Shown one piece after another: positions 1 to 8,906 of a DNA stretch of 64,000 nt. The first letter of the stretch is position 1, and the number at the start of each line of letters is the position of its first letter. The DNA lies in assembly GCF_015351105.1 (NCBI RefSeq), contig NZ_JADKRR010000002.1, positions 248,001-312,000 on the forward strand, written 5' to 3'. The stretch comes from Clavibacter sp. VKM Ac-2872 (GTDB lineage: Bacteria > Actinomycetota > Actinomycetes > Actinomycetales > Microbacteriaceae). The position numbers and the translations under genes are program-made. The notes under the pieces were generated by a model. That model saw nothing but the letters and a program-made list of their open reading frames with translations, made no database searches and was not told the DNA's origin.

Positions 1-806
1 CGCGCGATGTCGAGGGGCGCGGATCCGAACGGCTCCTCGTCGGCGAGCGGCAGCGCGAAGATCCCGCCCTCCTCGCCGGCCCGGGCACCGGCGAGGTCCG
101 ACGCGGCGCACGAGAAGAGGAGGACGCGACGCCCGTCGACCGTCGCGACCTGCAGCACCTCGAGCTGCGCGAACCCGGCGCCGGGCGCGCTGAGCGGCGC
201 GGCGGCCGTCCACGTCACGAGGTCGGGCGAGACCGCCTGCCCCACGACGCCGCGGTCGAGCGGATCGGCTCCGGCGCCGGGCGCGCCCATGCGGGACCTC
301 GCGGTGACGAGCATGCGCCAGCCGCCGCCCGCGGGATCCGGCTCGACCCAGGGATCCCGCCACGCCTCCTCGCGCCAGGTGCCGTCGGCGAGCGTCTCGT
401 ACCAGCGTGGGTCGGCCGACAACGCGGATCCTGTCGCCTTCACCCACCGGTGCAGGTCGGTCGAGGTCGCCTGCAGCACGGTCTCCACGTTCACGCCCGC
501 GTCGTCCCGCGGGAACACCGAGCCCGTGTACGACATCCGCCAGAGGCCCGACGGGTCGCGCGTCACGCTGCCCGTCCACGTGGCCGACGCGTCCGGCGCG
601 CCGGCCGGGCCGTGCTCGAGCACGACGCCGTGGTCGGTCCACGTGACGAGGTCGGTCGAGGTCGCGTGGCCCACGGCGGCGTTGCGGTGCCGGAGGTCCG
701 GATCCCCGAGCGAGGTCGGCGCGTGCAGGTAGAAGAGATGCGTGGTGCCGCCGTCGACGGCCGTCCACGAGTCCCAGACCCAGTGCCCCGGCAGCGCGAA
801 CGCCAT
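1..806 (-). CDS. GH32/GH68-like fructan or sucrose hydrolase, 3' end cut by window
   Basis: Minus-strand reading from the ATG at 804-806 stays open to the window edge (about 268 residues visible). Clan GH-J (GH32/GH68) signatures are present: HWVWDSW near the N-terminus (the WDSW Asp fits the nucleophile), TWTGSV, WRDPWV (RDP transition-state motif) and QLEV (candidate acid/base Glu). There is no signal peptide, so it is probably cytosolic. Its ATG overlaps the stop of the upstream permease (TGATG), making it the last visible gene of a sugar ABC operon. The family cleaves or transfers fructosyl units of sucrose, levan or inulin. The exact substrate is not visible, and a GH43-type propeller is the alternative. 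Family moderately sure, substrate unsure. Confidence 0.72.
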   Translation of the reverse strand, partial: MAFALPGHWVWDSWTAVDGGTTHLFYLHAPTSLGDPDLRHRNAAVGHATSTDLVTWTDHGVVLEHGPAGAPDASATWTGSVTRDPSGLWRMSYTGSVFPRDDAGVNVETVLQATSTDLHRWVKATGSALSADPRWYETLADGTWREEAWRDPWVEPDPAGGGWRMLVTARSRMGAPGAGADPLDRGVVGQAVSPDLVTWTAAAPLSAPGAGFAQLEVLQVATVDGRRVLLFSCAASDLAGARAGEEGGIFALPLADEEPFGSAPLDIA

Positions 807-1630
807 CAGCCCTTGACCGCACCCTGGAGGAGCGCGGCGATGAACTGCCGCTGGAAGATCACGTACACGATCACCGTGGGCAGCATCACGATCAGCGACG
901 CCGCGAACAGCAGCGGCAGCGCGTCGATGTACTGGCCCTGGAACGCGCCGAGCGCCCCGGCCATGGTGCGCTCGCTCGGGTCGTCGATCATGACCAGCGG
1001 CAGGAGGAACTGGTTCCAGGTCCAGAGGAACAGGAGGATCCCGAGCGCCGAGAGGGCCGGCCGGGCGAGCGGGAGCTGGATGCTCCGGAACTCCTGCCAG
1101 ATGCTCGCCCCGTCCACGCGCGCGGCCTCCGACAGCTCGCGCGGCACGCCCACGAAGTGCGCGCGCATCCAGAACACGCTGAACGGCATGTACAGGCCGA
1201 TGAGCGGGAGGATGACCGCCCACCTGGTGTTGATCAGCCCGAAGCCGGTCATCTGGTAGTAGAGCGGGATGATGATCGCCTCGAACGGGATGGTCAGCCC
1301 GATGATCATGGCGACGAGGACGTACTTCCCGCCGGGCACCCGCAGGTTCCCGAGCGAGTAGCCCGCGAGCGTGGCGCAGACGAGGCTGACGGGTACGACC
1401 ATCACCACGATGAACAGGCTCGAGAGCATCAGCGTGCCGATGTTCCCGACCGTGAACGCCGTCACGAAGTTCTCCCAGTAGGCGGGCGTCGGCCAGGAGA
1501 AGCCGTTGGGCAGCGAGTCGGGCGACTGCAGCGCGGCGGTGAGCATGCTGGCGAAAGGCAGCAGGGTGAGCACGAGGACCGCGATCAGGAGGATGCGGCC
1601 CACGACGAGCTCGGTGCGGTTGACGATCAT
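806..1630 (-). CDS. Carbohydrate ABC transporter permease, MalG type (CUT1)
   Basis: Protein of 274 aa starting MIVNRTELVVG. A TM segment near residues 10-30 is followed by about five more. The EAA loop is recognisable as EAARVDGASIWQEF with downstream LPLARPALSA, typical of the inner-membrane MalG-like subunit that contacts the shared ATPase. The start is set by a TGATG overlap with the preceding permease stop at 1630, although the open frame runs further upstream. It ends in a TGATG overlap with the glycosidase gene, so translation is probably coupled. No ATPase gene is in the operon. CUT1 systems in actinobacteria often use a shared MsiK-type ATPase encoded elsewhere (family knowledge). 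Confidence 0.9.
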   Translation of the reverse strand: MIVNRTELVVGRILLIAVLVLTLLPFASMLTAALQSPDSLPNGFSWPTPAYWENFVTAFTVGNIGTLMLSSLFIVVMVVPVSLVCATLAGYSLGNLRVPGGKYVLVAMIIGLTIPFEAIIIPLYYQMTGFGLINTRWAVILPLIGLYMPFSVFWMRAHFVGVPRELSEAARVDGASIWQEFRSIQLPLARPALSALGILLFLWTWNQFLLPLVMIDDPSERTMAGALGAFQGQYIDALPLLFAASLIVMLPTVIVYVIFQRQFIAALLQGAVKG

Positions 1631-2622
1631 CAGTCGCGCTCCCTCGAGAGTCGTTGGACGGGGAGCACGAGCAGCAGCACGAACACGAGCAGCACCACGC
1701 CGAACGCGGACGCGAGGCCCACCTGGCTCTGCACGAAGGCGAGCCGGAAGATCTCGATGCCGGGCACGAGCGTCGTGGTGCCCGGCCCGCCCTTGGTGGT
1801 CGTGTAGATGATGTCGAACGTGCTCAGGGCGGCGATGACCGTGATGGTCACGAGCACCGCGATCTCCTGCCGGAGGCCCGGCAGGGTGATGGTGACGAAC
1901 TCGCGGAAGAAGCCTGCGCCGTCGAGCCGCACGGCCTCGTAGAGCGAGCCGTCGATCTTGCCCATGCCCGTGAGCAGCAGCACGGTGCACAGGCCCGTGA
2001 GCACCCAGGATCCGATGAGCCCGACCGCGGGGAGCGCCGTGCCGAAGTCGGCGAGCCAGGAACGGGACAGGAAGCCCAGCCCCACCGCATCGAGGATGGA
2101 GTTGATGGTGCCGGACTGCGCGTACATCCACGACCACGCGATGCCCGCCGCGACGAGCGGCACGATCTGCGGCAGGAACAGGATGGTGCGCGAGATCGAG
2201 GCGAAGGGGCCCGGCTTCATGCCGCGCAGCAGGGTCGCGAGCGCGAGCCCGGCCGTGATGGGGATCACCATGAAGAACACCACGAGGATCAGCGCGTTGA
2301 GGATGGGCGTGAGCAGCCGCGTGTCCGTGAAGATCTGCACGTAGTTGTCGAGCCCGATGAAGGTGGACGCGCCGATCCCGTTCCACTTGTAGAACGAGTA
2401 CTGCACCGCCGTGATGAGCGGCCAGACGACGAACGTGCCGTAGGCGGCGACAGCGGGCAGCAGCATGATCCAGCCGACCGTGGCCGTGCGACGGGCCTCG
2501 GGACCGAGACGGCGACGCGTCCCGGAGGCGCGGGCCGCCCCCGTGCGCCGCGGGGCGGGCCCCGCGAGGGCGGCGGCCGGTGCCGTCGCCCTCGCGGGGA
2601 TCGTGCGATCCGTGGTGCTCAC
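1630..2622 (-). CDS. Carbohydrate ABC transporter permease, MalF type (CUT1)
   Basis: Protein of 330 aa. An Ala/Arg-rich cytoplasmic N-terminus (about residues 1-50) precedes six TM segments beginning GWIMLLPAVAAYGTFVVWPL. The EAA-type loop reads EAVRLDGAGFFREF, followed by ITLPGLRQE. It pairs with the MalG-type permease downstream to form the channel. GTG start at 2620-2622 overlaps the TGA of the binding-protein gene (GTGA). Fragments of this gene also read open in other frames because of high GC, but only this frame carries membrane segments and family motifs. Confidence 0.9.
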   Translation of the reverse strand: MSTTDRTIPARATAPAAALAGPAPRRTGAARASGTRRRLGPEARRTATVGWIMLLPAVAAYGTFVVWPLITAVQYSFYKWNGIGASTFIGLDNYVQIFTDTRLLTPILNALILVVFFMVIPITAGLALATLLRGMKPGPFASISRTILFLPQIVPLVAAGIAWSWMYAQSGTINSILDAVGLGFLSRSWLADFGTALPAVGLIGSWVLTGLCTVLLLTGMGKIDGSLYEAVRLDGAGFFREFVTITLPGLRQEIAVLVTITVIAALSTFDIIYTTTKGGPGTTTLVPGIEIFRLAFVQSQVGLASAFGVVLLVFVLLLVLPVQRLSRERD

Positions 2623-3968
2623 TGTGCGGCGAGGTCCTGCTCGTAGAAGTCCTGCGTGGCCTTCAGGAAGTCCGCGGGCGCCATCTTGTCGGTGAGCAGC
2701 AGCTGCTCGTTGGGCTGGAGCGAGCCCTGGTAGATGCCGGCCGTGCTGTTGGCCATGAAGTCGACGAACCCGTCGTCGCCCCCGACCACCGCGGACAGCT
2801 CGAGGGCCTTGGCGATGAGGCTGCCCTCCTTCGCGGTCGGCAGCGCCTGCGCGGGATCGCCGCCGGGCGAAGCGCCCGTCACGTCGACCACGATCTGACG
2901 CGCCTTCTCATCGGTCACGATCCAGTTCAGGAACGCGGCGACCACGTCGGCGTTCTTCGACTTGGCCGGGATGGCGAAGGTGTTGCCCGTGCCCATCGCG
3001 ACGTGCTTCGCGCCCGCCTCGAGCGGCGGCACGAGGGCGAACTGCGCGCCGCCCGTGCCGAGGGCCTTCTCCACGTTCGCGGCGTCCCAGTTGCCGTCCC
3101 ACATGAACAGCCCCTGGCCGGCCGAGAAGTTCGACACCATGGTCGTGTAGTTGATCGCGTTGACGTCCGGCGGCAGGTACCCGGCCTTCGCCCAGTCCTG
3201 GAACTGCGTGGCACCCGCCAGCGCCGCGTCGGTCTGGATCGTCGCGCCGGGCTTGTTGTACATCCAGTCGACGAGGCCCTGCTTGTCGCCCTGCTGGTTG
3301 ATGAGCGACTGGAGGATGAAGGTCCCCACGCCGTCCTGCATGCCGGTCTGGATGGGGAGCACGCCCGCGTCCTTCGCCTTCGCGAGGTCCGCCTCGAGCT
3401 CGTCCATGGTGGACGGCATCTCGGTGATGCCCACCTGGTCGGCCAGCTTCTGGTTCATGTAGATGCCCGTGACGCTGTACCCGATGCCGAACTGCCACAG
3501 CGAGCCCTCGCCGCGCACGCCCTGGTCGTCCATCCGGGCCCCCGCGAGCTGGCCCGCCGGGAAGCGGTCCCAGCCGTAGGCGTCGAAGTACGGGTCGAGG
3601 TTCGTGAGGAGCCCGTCCTTGACCGTCGTGCCGAGCGTCGAGAGGCGGATGAGGTCCGGGGCGTCGTCGCTCGCGAGGAGACGCGGGGTGTTCGCGAGGA
3701 GGTTCTGGAAGCTGTCGCGCGTGATGTCGAACTTCACGTTCGGGTGCTGCTTCGTGAACTCGGCAGTGAGCTCGTCCGTGACCGGGAACCCGGTCTCGTC
3801 CTGGATCCGGATGGTGACGTCGTCCGTGGGGATCGCGGTGCTCACGGCGCCCGAGGGGGCGGAGGCGACGGGTGCGCTGCCGGGTGCGCAGCTCGCGAGG
3901 GCGAGCGCCGAGATGGCGGCGGCGGCGGTGAGCGCTGCCGCCCGTCCCGCCCTTCTCATGGTGGACAT
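2619..3968 (-). CDS. Sugar ABC transporter substrate-binding lipoprotein (CUT1)
   Basis: Protein of 449 aa with a lipoprotein signal peptide: basic MSTMRRAGRAA, a hydrophobic Ala/Leu stretch and lipobox LASC, predicting a lipid-anchored Cys near residue 27. The mature part has the extended family-1 solute-binding pattern, including LFMWDGNWDAANVEK and a C-terminal YQGSLQPNEQLLLTDKMAPADFL. It should capture an oligosaccharide outside the membrane and pass it to the two permeases. It is the first gene of the operon and is divergent from a LacI regulator across a 215-bp region holding a palindrome at 4070-4085. Sugar specificity cannot be read; the fructan-type hydrolase in the operon suggests fructo-oligosaccharides (inference). 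Confidence 0.9.
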   Translation of the reverse strand: MSTMRRAGRAAALTAAAAISALALASCAPGSAPVASAPSGAVSTAIPTDDVTIRIQDETGFPVTDELTAEFTKQHPNVKFDITRDSFQNLLANTPRLLASDDAPDLIRLSTLGTTVKDGLLTNLDPYFDAYGWDRFPAGQLAGARMDDQGVRGEGSLWQFGIGYSVTGIYMNQKLADQVGITEMPSTMDELEADLAKAKDAGVLPIQTGMQDGVGTFILQSLINQQGDKQGLVDWMYNKPGATIQTDAALAGATQFQDWAKAGYLPPDVNAINYTTMVSNFSAGQGLFMWDGNWDAANVEKALGTGGAQFALVPPLEAGAKHVAMGTGNTFAIPAKSKNADVVAAFLNWIVTDEKARQIVVDVTGASPGGDPAQALPTAKEGSLIAKALELSAVVGGDDGFVDFMANSTAGIYQGSLQPNEQLLLTDKMAPADFLKATQDFYEQDLAAQ

Positions 3969-4069
3969 GCGGTGTGACTCCTTCGTCAGGTGGGACGGGC
4001 GGGCGGTACGGTGCGGTTCGTGTCGTGCGGTTGACGCGAGCAGCGATGCCCGCGGATCCAGAGGGTACT

Positions 4070-4085
4070 GGTAAATCCATTTATC
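4070..4085. promoter_or_regulatory. Candidate LacI operator
   Basis: Inverted repeat GGTAAATCCATTTATC: perfect inner arms TAAAT/ATTTA around CC, with one mismatched outer pair. It is an AT-rich island in a very GC-rich intergenic region, about 100 bp from both the binding-protein start and the LacI start. That suits one site controlling both divergent transcripts. Confidence 0.55.
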
Positions 4086-4183
4086 GGGTGCAGAAGATTA
4101 CGCGTGCCGCGCTGGAGCGCGTCAACCCGCGGTCACGGCGACCGCCTCATCACCGGATACGCTCACGAGGAGGAGGACGTCAC

Positions 4184-5269
4184 ATGCGCCAGAAGCGACC
4201 GACCCTGGCGGACGTGGCCCGTCTGGCCGGCCTCTCCCCGACCGCGGCGTCGCAGATCCTCAACGGCACGCCCGCGACGCGCTTCTCCGAGGACGCCCAC
4301 CGTCGCGTCCTCGCCGCGTCGGCCGAGCTCGGCTACCGCCCCAACATGGGTGCGCGGGCGCTCCGCACCGACCGGTCGCTCACCATCGGCTTCATCTCGG
4401 ACGTCGTCGCCACGACGCGCTTCGCCAGCGGCCTCATCCGCGGCGCCCTCGTCGAGGCGGAGCGCGCGGGTCATGTGGTGCTCGTCCTCGAGACCGGCGA
4501 CGAGGAGGCGCGCGCGGCCGAGGCGGTGTCCGCGGTGCTCGACCGGCAGGTCGACGGCATCGTCTTCGCCACCATGCGCGCACGCGAGCTGGTCGTCCCC
4601 GACGTCCCGGCCTCCACGCCCGTCGTGATGCTCAACGCCACCAGCCCGCACCACGCCCGCTCGGTCCTGCCGGACGAGGAGGAGGGCGGCCGCCGCGCGG
4701 TCGACCTCCTCGCCGCCGCCGGCCACGTGGACGGCATCGCGCTGCTCGGCAGCGACCCGGAGACCGAGCGCCGCCTCTTCCGGTCGGAGACCGTGGCCCG
4801 CCGCCTGCACGGGATCCGCGGCGAGATGGCCGAGCTGGGCCTCGGCTTCACGGCCGAGCGCGCGTGCGCCGACTGGGAGCCCGAGACCGGCTACGAGGCC
4901 GCGGGCGCGATGCTGGACGCGGCGCCCGGGATCCGCGCGATGATCTGCCTGAACGACCGGCTGGCGTTCGGCGCCTACCAGGCGTGCCAGGAGCGCGGGG
5001 TCCGCGTCGGCGCCGAGATGTCGCTCGTCGGCTTCGACAACGACGAGCTGGCGTCCTACCTGCGGCCCGGCCTCACGACCATCGCCCTCCCGCACGAGGA
5101 GATGGGATGCGAGGCGGTCCGGCTCGTCCTCCGGGACGCGGAACCGGGCGAGCGCCTCGTGGGGATGCCGGTGGTCGAGCGCGGCTCGATCGCGACGGCG
5201 TCCCCGGCCGACGGCGGCCCGGCCGTCGTCGCGCGGGAGCGCCTCGCGACCCCGGCCGAGACGGCCTGA
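4184..5269 (+). CDS. LacI-family transcriptional regulator of the adjacent sugar operon
   Basis: Protein of 361 aa when started at ATG 4184, which follows a GAGGAGGAGG ribosome site and puts the HTH at the N-terminus (MRQKRPTLADVARLAGLS, then TAASQILNG). The longer open frame upstream has no support. Residues from about 60 on form the periplasmic-binding-like effector domain (TIGFISDVVATTRF; later AMICLNDRLAFGAYQA and SLVGFDNDELASYLRPGLTTI). It likely represses the divergent ABC/glycosidase operon until the sugar or its product binds. Confidence 0.9.
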   Translation: MRQKRPTLADVARLAGLSPTAASQILNGTPATRFSEDAHRRVLAASAELGYRPNMGARALRTDRSLTIGFISDVVATTRFASGLIRGALVEAERAGHVVLVLETGDEEARAAEAVSAVLDRQVDGIVFATMRARELVVPDVPASTPVVMLNATSPHHARSVLPDEEEGGRRAVDLLAAAGHVDGIALLGSDPETERRLFRSETVARRLHGIRGEMAELGLGFTAERACADWEPETGYEAAGAMLDAAPGIRAMICLNDRLAFGAYQACQERGVRVGAEMSLVGFDNDELASYLRPGLTTIALPHEEMGCEAVRLVLRDAEPGERLVGMPVVERGSIATASPADGGPAVVARERLATPAETA

Positions 5270-5291
5270 GGCGGGGCCGGGCGGCGTCGTC

Positions 5292-5891
5292 CTACCCCGC
5301 CGCGGCGGCGGCCAGCGGACGCTCCATCACGTGGTCGGTCTCCACGGCGTCCGGGAGCCGGAACGAGCGGGTCCCGACGATGCGGAACCCGCTGCGCTCG
5401 TAGAAGCGGATGGCCCGCGCGTTGTGCTCGTTGACGCCGAGCCAGATCCCGGCGTCGGCGTCCCGGCCCCGCTCCCCGGCCAGCTCGCGCGCGACCCGCA
5501 GCGTCTCCGTCATGAGCGGGCGGGCGACGCCGGCGCCGTGCGAGCCCTGCTCGACGTACACCTTGCTCACCTCGACCTCCGGGCGCAGCCGGAGCGCGCC
5601 CGTCACGTCGGCGTCCGTCGGCGGCGCCGCGACGACCATCGTGTAGCCGACCGGCCGGCCGTCGACCTCCGCGAGCACGACCCGGCACGCGGGATCCGCG
5701 AGGTGCGCCCGGAAGCGCGCGGACGAGAGGACCGTGCGGATGTGCTCCGCGATCGCCCGGGCCGTCGTGGTCGGCGGGCAGGCCAGCGCGAAGGTGCGGG
5801 CGGCCAGGGCGGCCACCCCGTCGGCGTCGGCAGCCGTCGCGACGCGGAAGACGGGGACGGCGGGGGTGACGGCGGGATCCGGGATGCTCAC
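5292..5891 (-). CDS. GNAT-family N-acetyltransferase
   Basis: Protein of 199 aa. N-terminal FRVATAADADGVAALAARTF is the usual GNAT beta1/alpha1. The acetyl-CoA part shows VSKVYVEQGSHGAGVARPLM (motif A, a relaxed Q/RxxGxG/A) and IWLGVNEHNARAIRFYERSGFRIVG (motif B). It should transfer acetyl from acetyl-CoA to an unknown amine. GTG start at 5891, chosen because a TAGGCT -10 hexamer ends 7 bases upstream (leaderless). It is monocistronic and convergent with the LacI gene (22-nt gap). Confidence 0.88.
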   Translation of the reverse strand: MSIPDPAVTPAVPVFRVATAADADGVAALAARTFALACPPTTTARAIAEHIRTVLSSARFRAHLADPACRVVLAEVDGRPVGYTMVVAAPPTDADVTGALRLRPEVEVSKVYVEQGSHGAGVARPLMTETLRVARELAGERGRDADAGIWLGVNEHNARAIRFYERSGFRIVGTRSFRLPDAVETDHVMERPLAAAAAG

Positions 5892-5897
5892 CCCACG

Positions 5898-5903
5898 AGC
5901 CTA
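5898..5903 (-). promoter_or_regulatory. Leaderless -10 box for the GNAT gene
   Basis: TAGGCT read on the minus strand, last base 7 nt before the GTG start at 5891, so the transcript should begin at or next to the start codon. Confidence 0.6.
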
Positions 5904-5971
5904 GGCAGGCCCGCGCCCCGGGATGACGCCAGGACCCGCCCGACCTCGCCGGTGCCCCCGCCGGGAACGAC

Positions 5972-5999
5972 GGAAGGGCCCGCCGAGGCGGGCCCTTCC
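5972..5999 (-). terminator. Rho-independent-type terminator of the rplK-rplA operon
   Basis: Perfect 12-13-bp hairpin GGAAGGGCCCGCC with a 2-3-nt loop, 38 nt past the rplA stop. It lacks a long U tract, as is usual in high-GC actinobacteria. It could also stop transcripts from the other side. Confidence 0.8.
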
Positions 6000-6037
6000 T
6001 GTGCTGCATGTCGTGCGTGCGCTTCCGCGCGGCGGTG

Positions 6038-6724
6038 CTAGATGGAGTTGACGTCCACCGGGATGCCGGGGCCGAAGGTCGTGGAGACCGTGGCCTTCTG
6101 CACGTAGCGGCCCTTCGAGGAGGACGGCTTGAGGCGGACGATCTCCTCGAGCGCGGCCCCGACGTTCTCGGAGAGCTGCTCGGGCGAGAAGCTCGCCTTG
6201 CCGACCACGAAGTGGACGTTCGCGTGCTTGTCGACGCGGAACTCGATCTTGCCGCCCTTGATGTCGGACACCGCGCGCGCGACGTCCGGGGTGACCGTTC
6301 CGGTCTTGGGGTTGGGCATGAGGCCACGCGGTCCGAGGACCTTGCCGAGACGACCGACCTTGCCCATGAGCTCGGGCGTCGAGACGGCGGAGTCGAACGA
6401 CGTGTAGCCGCCCGCCACCTTCTCGATGAGCTCGTCGCCGCCGACCTCGTCGGCGCCGGCGGCGAGGGCCGCCTCGGCCGCAGGGCCCGTCGCGAAGACG
6501 ATGACGCGGGCGGTCTTGCCGGTACCGTGAGGAAGGATGACGGTGCCGCGGACCATCTGGTCTGCCTTGCGGGGGTCGACGCCGAGCTTGAGCGCGACCT
6601 CGACGGTGCTGTCGAACTTGCTGGATCCGGTCTCGCGCGCGAGCTCGACGGCCTCCGAGGCGGAGTACGCCTTCGTCGGGTCGATCTTCTCGGCTGCGGC
6701 CCGGTAGGCCTTTGACTTCGCCAT
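6038..6724 (-). CDS. rplA: 50S ribosomal protein L1
   Basis: Protein of 228 aa, standard bacterial L1 length. Recognised by [15 protein letters not shown], the [14 protein letters not shown] region, [11 protein letters not shown] and the [15 protein letters not shown] block. L1 binds 23S rRNA at the mobile stalk, and in many bacteria it represses its own L11-L1 mRNA. It is the last gene of secE-nusG-rplK-rplA, 99 nt after rplK and followed by a strong terminator at 5972-5999. Start ATG at 6724 follows AGGAGACACGAATGG-like Shine-Dalgarno spacing. Confidence 0.98.
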   Translation of the reverse strand: MAKSKAYRAAAEKIDPTKAYSASEAVELARETGSSKFDSTVEVALKLGVDPRKADQMVRGTVILPHGTGKTARVIVFATGPAAEAALAAGADEVGGDELIEKVAGGYTSFDSAVSTPELMGKVGRLGKVLGPRGLMPNPKTGTVTPDVARAVSDIKGGKIEFRVDKHANVHFVVGKASFSPEQLSENVGAALEEIVRLKPSSSKGRYVQKATVSTTFGPGIPVDVNSI

Positions 6725-6823
6725 TCGTGTCTCCTGTTTCGAGAGTGCGGTTGATGTGAGCCTGGCCGGCTCTCCCGCGTGATGCTGGAGCGGATCCCGG
6801 TCGGGACCCGCGGGTGGTGGAGG

Positions 6824-7255
6824 CTAGGCCTCGACCGTGATGCCCATGGAGCGGGCGGTGCCGGCGATGATCTTCGCCGCGGCGTCGATGTCGTTGGCGT
6901 TGAGGTCGGCCTGCTTCTGCTCGGCGATCTCGCGGACCTGGTCCATCGTGAGCTTCGCGACCTTGACCGTGTGCGGCGTGCCCGAGCCCTTGGCGACTCC
7001 GGCGGCCTTCTTGATGAGCTCGGCGGCCGGGGGCGTCTTGAGGATGAACGTGAACGTCCGGTCCTCGTAGACGGTGATCTCGACGGGGATGACGTTCCCG
7101 CGCTGAGCCTCGGTCTGGGCGTTGTACGCCTTGCAGAACTCCATGATGTTGACGCCGTGCTGTCCCAGCGCCGGCCCGATGGGCGGTGCGGGGTTGGCGG
7201 CGCCGGCCTTGATCTGCAGCTTGATCAGACCCGTGACCTTCTTCTTCGGTGCCAT
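6824..7255 (-). CDS. rplK: 50S ribosomal protein L11
   Basis: Protein of 143 aa, normal length. N-terminal [15 protein letters not shown] and the proline-rich [16 protein letters not shown] are diagnostic; the rRNA-binding C-terminal domain ends [13 protein letters not shown]11 forms the base of the GTPase stalk and is the thiostrepton and RelA-response site. The ATG at 7255 was chosen over a longer upstream frame because the protein begins at the conserved MAPKKK and follows an AAGAAGGAAGAG ribosome site. It lies between nusG (53-nt gap) and rplA. Confidence 0.98.
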   Translation of the reverse strand: MAPKKKVTGLIKLQIKAGAANPAPPIGPALGQHGVNIMEFCKAYNAQTEAQRGNVIPVEITVYEDRTFTFILKTPPAAELIKKAAGVAKGSGTPHTVKVAKLTMDQVREIAEQKQADLNANDIDAAAKIIAGTARSMGITVEA

Positions 7256-7308
7256 TTCTCTTCCTTCTTCTTGATTGCTAGATCGAGCGGGCCGCGCGGC
7301 CCGACCGC

Positions 7309-8343
7309 CTAGAGCTTGGTGACCTGGTCGAAGCTGAGCTCGACCGGGGTCTCGCGCTCGAACAGGGAGACGAGCACCGTGAGCTTGCCGCTCTCGGGCT
7401 TGATCTCGCTGATGGAGCCGGGGAGGCCCGCGAACGAGCCCTCCTTGATCGTGATGGTCTCGCCGATCTCGAAGTCGACCTCGGCGGCGACGACGCGCTG
7501 CGCCTGGCCGCCCTTGGTGGGCTGGCCCTTGACCTGCGCCACCTCCTTGATCTCGACGAGGCTCTTCAGCATGGAGAAGGCCTCCTCGAAGCGGAGGGGC
7601 GTGGGGTTGTGGGCGTTGCCCACGAAGCCCGTGACGCCGGGGGTGTGGCGGACGACCGACCAGCTGTCCTCGTTGAGGGCCATGCGCACCAGCACGTAGC
7701 CGGGGATGCGCACGCGGTTGACCATCTTGCGCTGGCCGTTCTTGATCTCGACGACGTCCTCCATCGGGACCTCGATCTGGTAGATGTCGTCCTCCATGTT
7801 GAGCGACACCATGCGGTTCTCGATGTTGCTCTTCACGCGGCGCTCGAAGCCCGCGTAGGAGTGGATGACGTACCACTTGCCCGGCTTGGAGCGGAGCTCC
7901 TTGCGGAAGTCCTCGTAGGGGTCGACCTCGGCGTCGTCCTCGGACGCGGCCTCGTCGGGGACGAGGTCGGCCTCGGCCGAGGCGACGTCGTCCGCCGTGG
8001 CGGGTGCGACGTCGGCGGGCTCGAGGGCCTCCTCGGCCGCCTCCTCCTCCGCCTCGTCGTCGGTCGCCTCGACGGCGGCCTCGGCCTCGTCGGGCGAGTC
8101 GATGTCGAGCGCGTCCTCGACGATGGCGTCGGCCTCGGGGTCCTCGACGGACTCCATCGCGTCGAGCGCCGCCGTCAGGTCGGTCTCGACCGAGTCGCCC
8201 TCGACGTGCAGGGCGGTGTGCTCCGCCGCGTCCGAGCTCTCCTCGGAGGACTCGATGGCGTGGCCCTCCTGGACCTCGTCCACCTCGGAGGACTGCTCCG
8301 CCGCGGGGGCGAGGTCGACGTCGTCGCGCTTGCTCTCAGCCAA
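7309..8343 (-). CDS. nusG: Transcription termination/antitermination protein NusG, long acidic N-terminus
   Basis: Protein of 344 aa, against roughly 180 aa in most bacteria. Residues 1 to about 145 are a low-complexity Asp/Glu/Ala tail. The NGN domain begins near [15 protein letters not shown] (about residue 156), and the KOW domain lies at [14 protein letters not shown]. NusG binds RNA polymerase and links it to Rho or ribosomal S10. N-terminal extensions occur in other actinobacteria, so this is lineage-typical, but this one is very long and acidic. Start ATG at 8343 sits where the acidic tail begins with MAESKRDD. Confidence 0.97.
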   Translation of the reverse strand: MAESKRDDVDLAPAAEQSSEVDEVQEGHAIESSEESSDAAEHTALHVEGDSVETDLTAALDAMESVEDPEADAIVEDALDIDSPDEAEAAVEATDDEAEEEAAEEALEPADVAPATADDVASAEADLVPDEAASEDDAEVDPYEDFRKELRSKPGKWYVIHSYAGFERRVKSNIENRMVSLNMEDDIYQIEVPMEDVVEIKNGQRKMVNRVRIPGYVLVRMALNEDSWSVVRHTPGVTGFVGNAHNPTPLRFEEAFSMLKSLVEIKEVAQVKGQPTKGGQAQRVVAAEVDFEIGETITIKEGSFAGLPGSISEIKPESGKLTVLVSLFERETPVELSFDQVTKL

Positions 8344-8546
8344 TGGATCTACTTCCCTCGTTCTTCGTCGTGCGTTGCCGTTCGTCGTGCATTGCCGTGC
8401 TGCTCCGGGGCGCCGGACCGCGCTCGCGCGGATCCGTGGGGATCCGCCGCGCTCCGGCCGCTCGCGCTCCGCTGCGCCCCGGACCCGTTGGTCCCGTGCG
8501 CAGCCCGCCGTCCGGCCCGTGCCGCCTCCGCGTGGAGGCCCTGGTG

Positions 8547-8819
8547 CTAGGCGCCGTTGCCGAACACCACGATGGCGAGGTACCCGAACAGCTGGTCGAG
8601 GAGGGAGACGATCACCATCATGACGATGACGAAGGCCAGCACCACTCCCGTGAACGTCAGCAGCTCCTTGCGGGTGGGGGTGACCACCTTCTTGAGCTCC
8701 TGCACGACCTGCTTGATGAAGAGCACCAGCCGGGCGAAGGGGTTGCGTCGCGCGTCCCGCTGCTCGCGAGCCTGCGCGACGATCTCCTCGCTCGGCTCGT
8801 CGACGATCTTCCGCGCCAC
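8547..8819 (-). CDS. secE: Preprotein translocase subunit SecE
   Basis: Protein of 90 aa from a GTG at 8819. A basic amphipathic helix (RNPFARLVLFIKQVVQELKK) and VTPTRKELL precede a single TM segment (about residues 56-78, TFTGVVLAFVIVMMVIVSLL). SecE clamps the SecY channel. A longer open frame would run into the tRNA-Trp gene, so the GTG with AGGAAGGGA about 9 nt upstream is preferred. The tRNA-Trp/secE/nusG/rplK/rplA order is the classical one. The 203-nt gap to nusG holds GC-rich repeats but no gene I can support. Confidence 0.95.
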   Translation of the reverse strand: MARKIVDEPSEEIVAQAREQRDARRNPFARLVLFIKQVVQELKKVVTPTRKELLTFTGVVLAFVIVMMVIVSLLDQLFGYLAIVVFGNGA

Positions 8820-8906
8820 GCGTGGGTCCCTTCCTGCATTGCTCGGCTTTCGCCCGGAGTTCGGGCGAGCCGCGATGTCACGCGCCCGGGGACCCGTTCC
8901 ATCTAG

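Noticed and set aside
1654-2646. Long plus-strand open frame (330 codons) opposite the MalF-type permease
   Set aside because: Arg/Glu/His-rich translation with no fold pattern. It mirrors a clear permease gene and results from high GC on the other strand.
8344-8546. Possible extra gene or RNA between secE and nusG
   Set aside because: Only GC-rich imperfect repeats; no ribosome site or supported frame.
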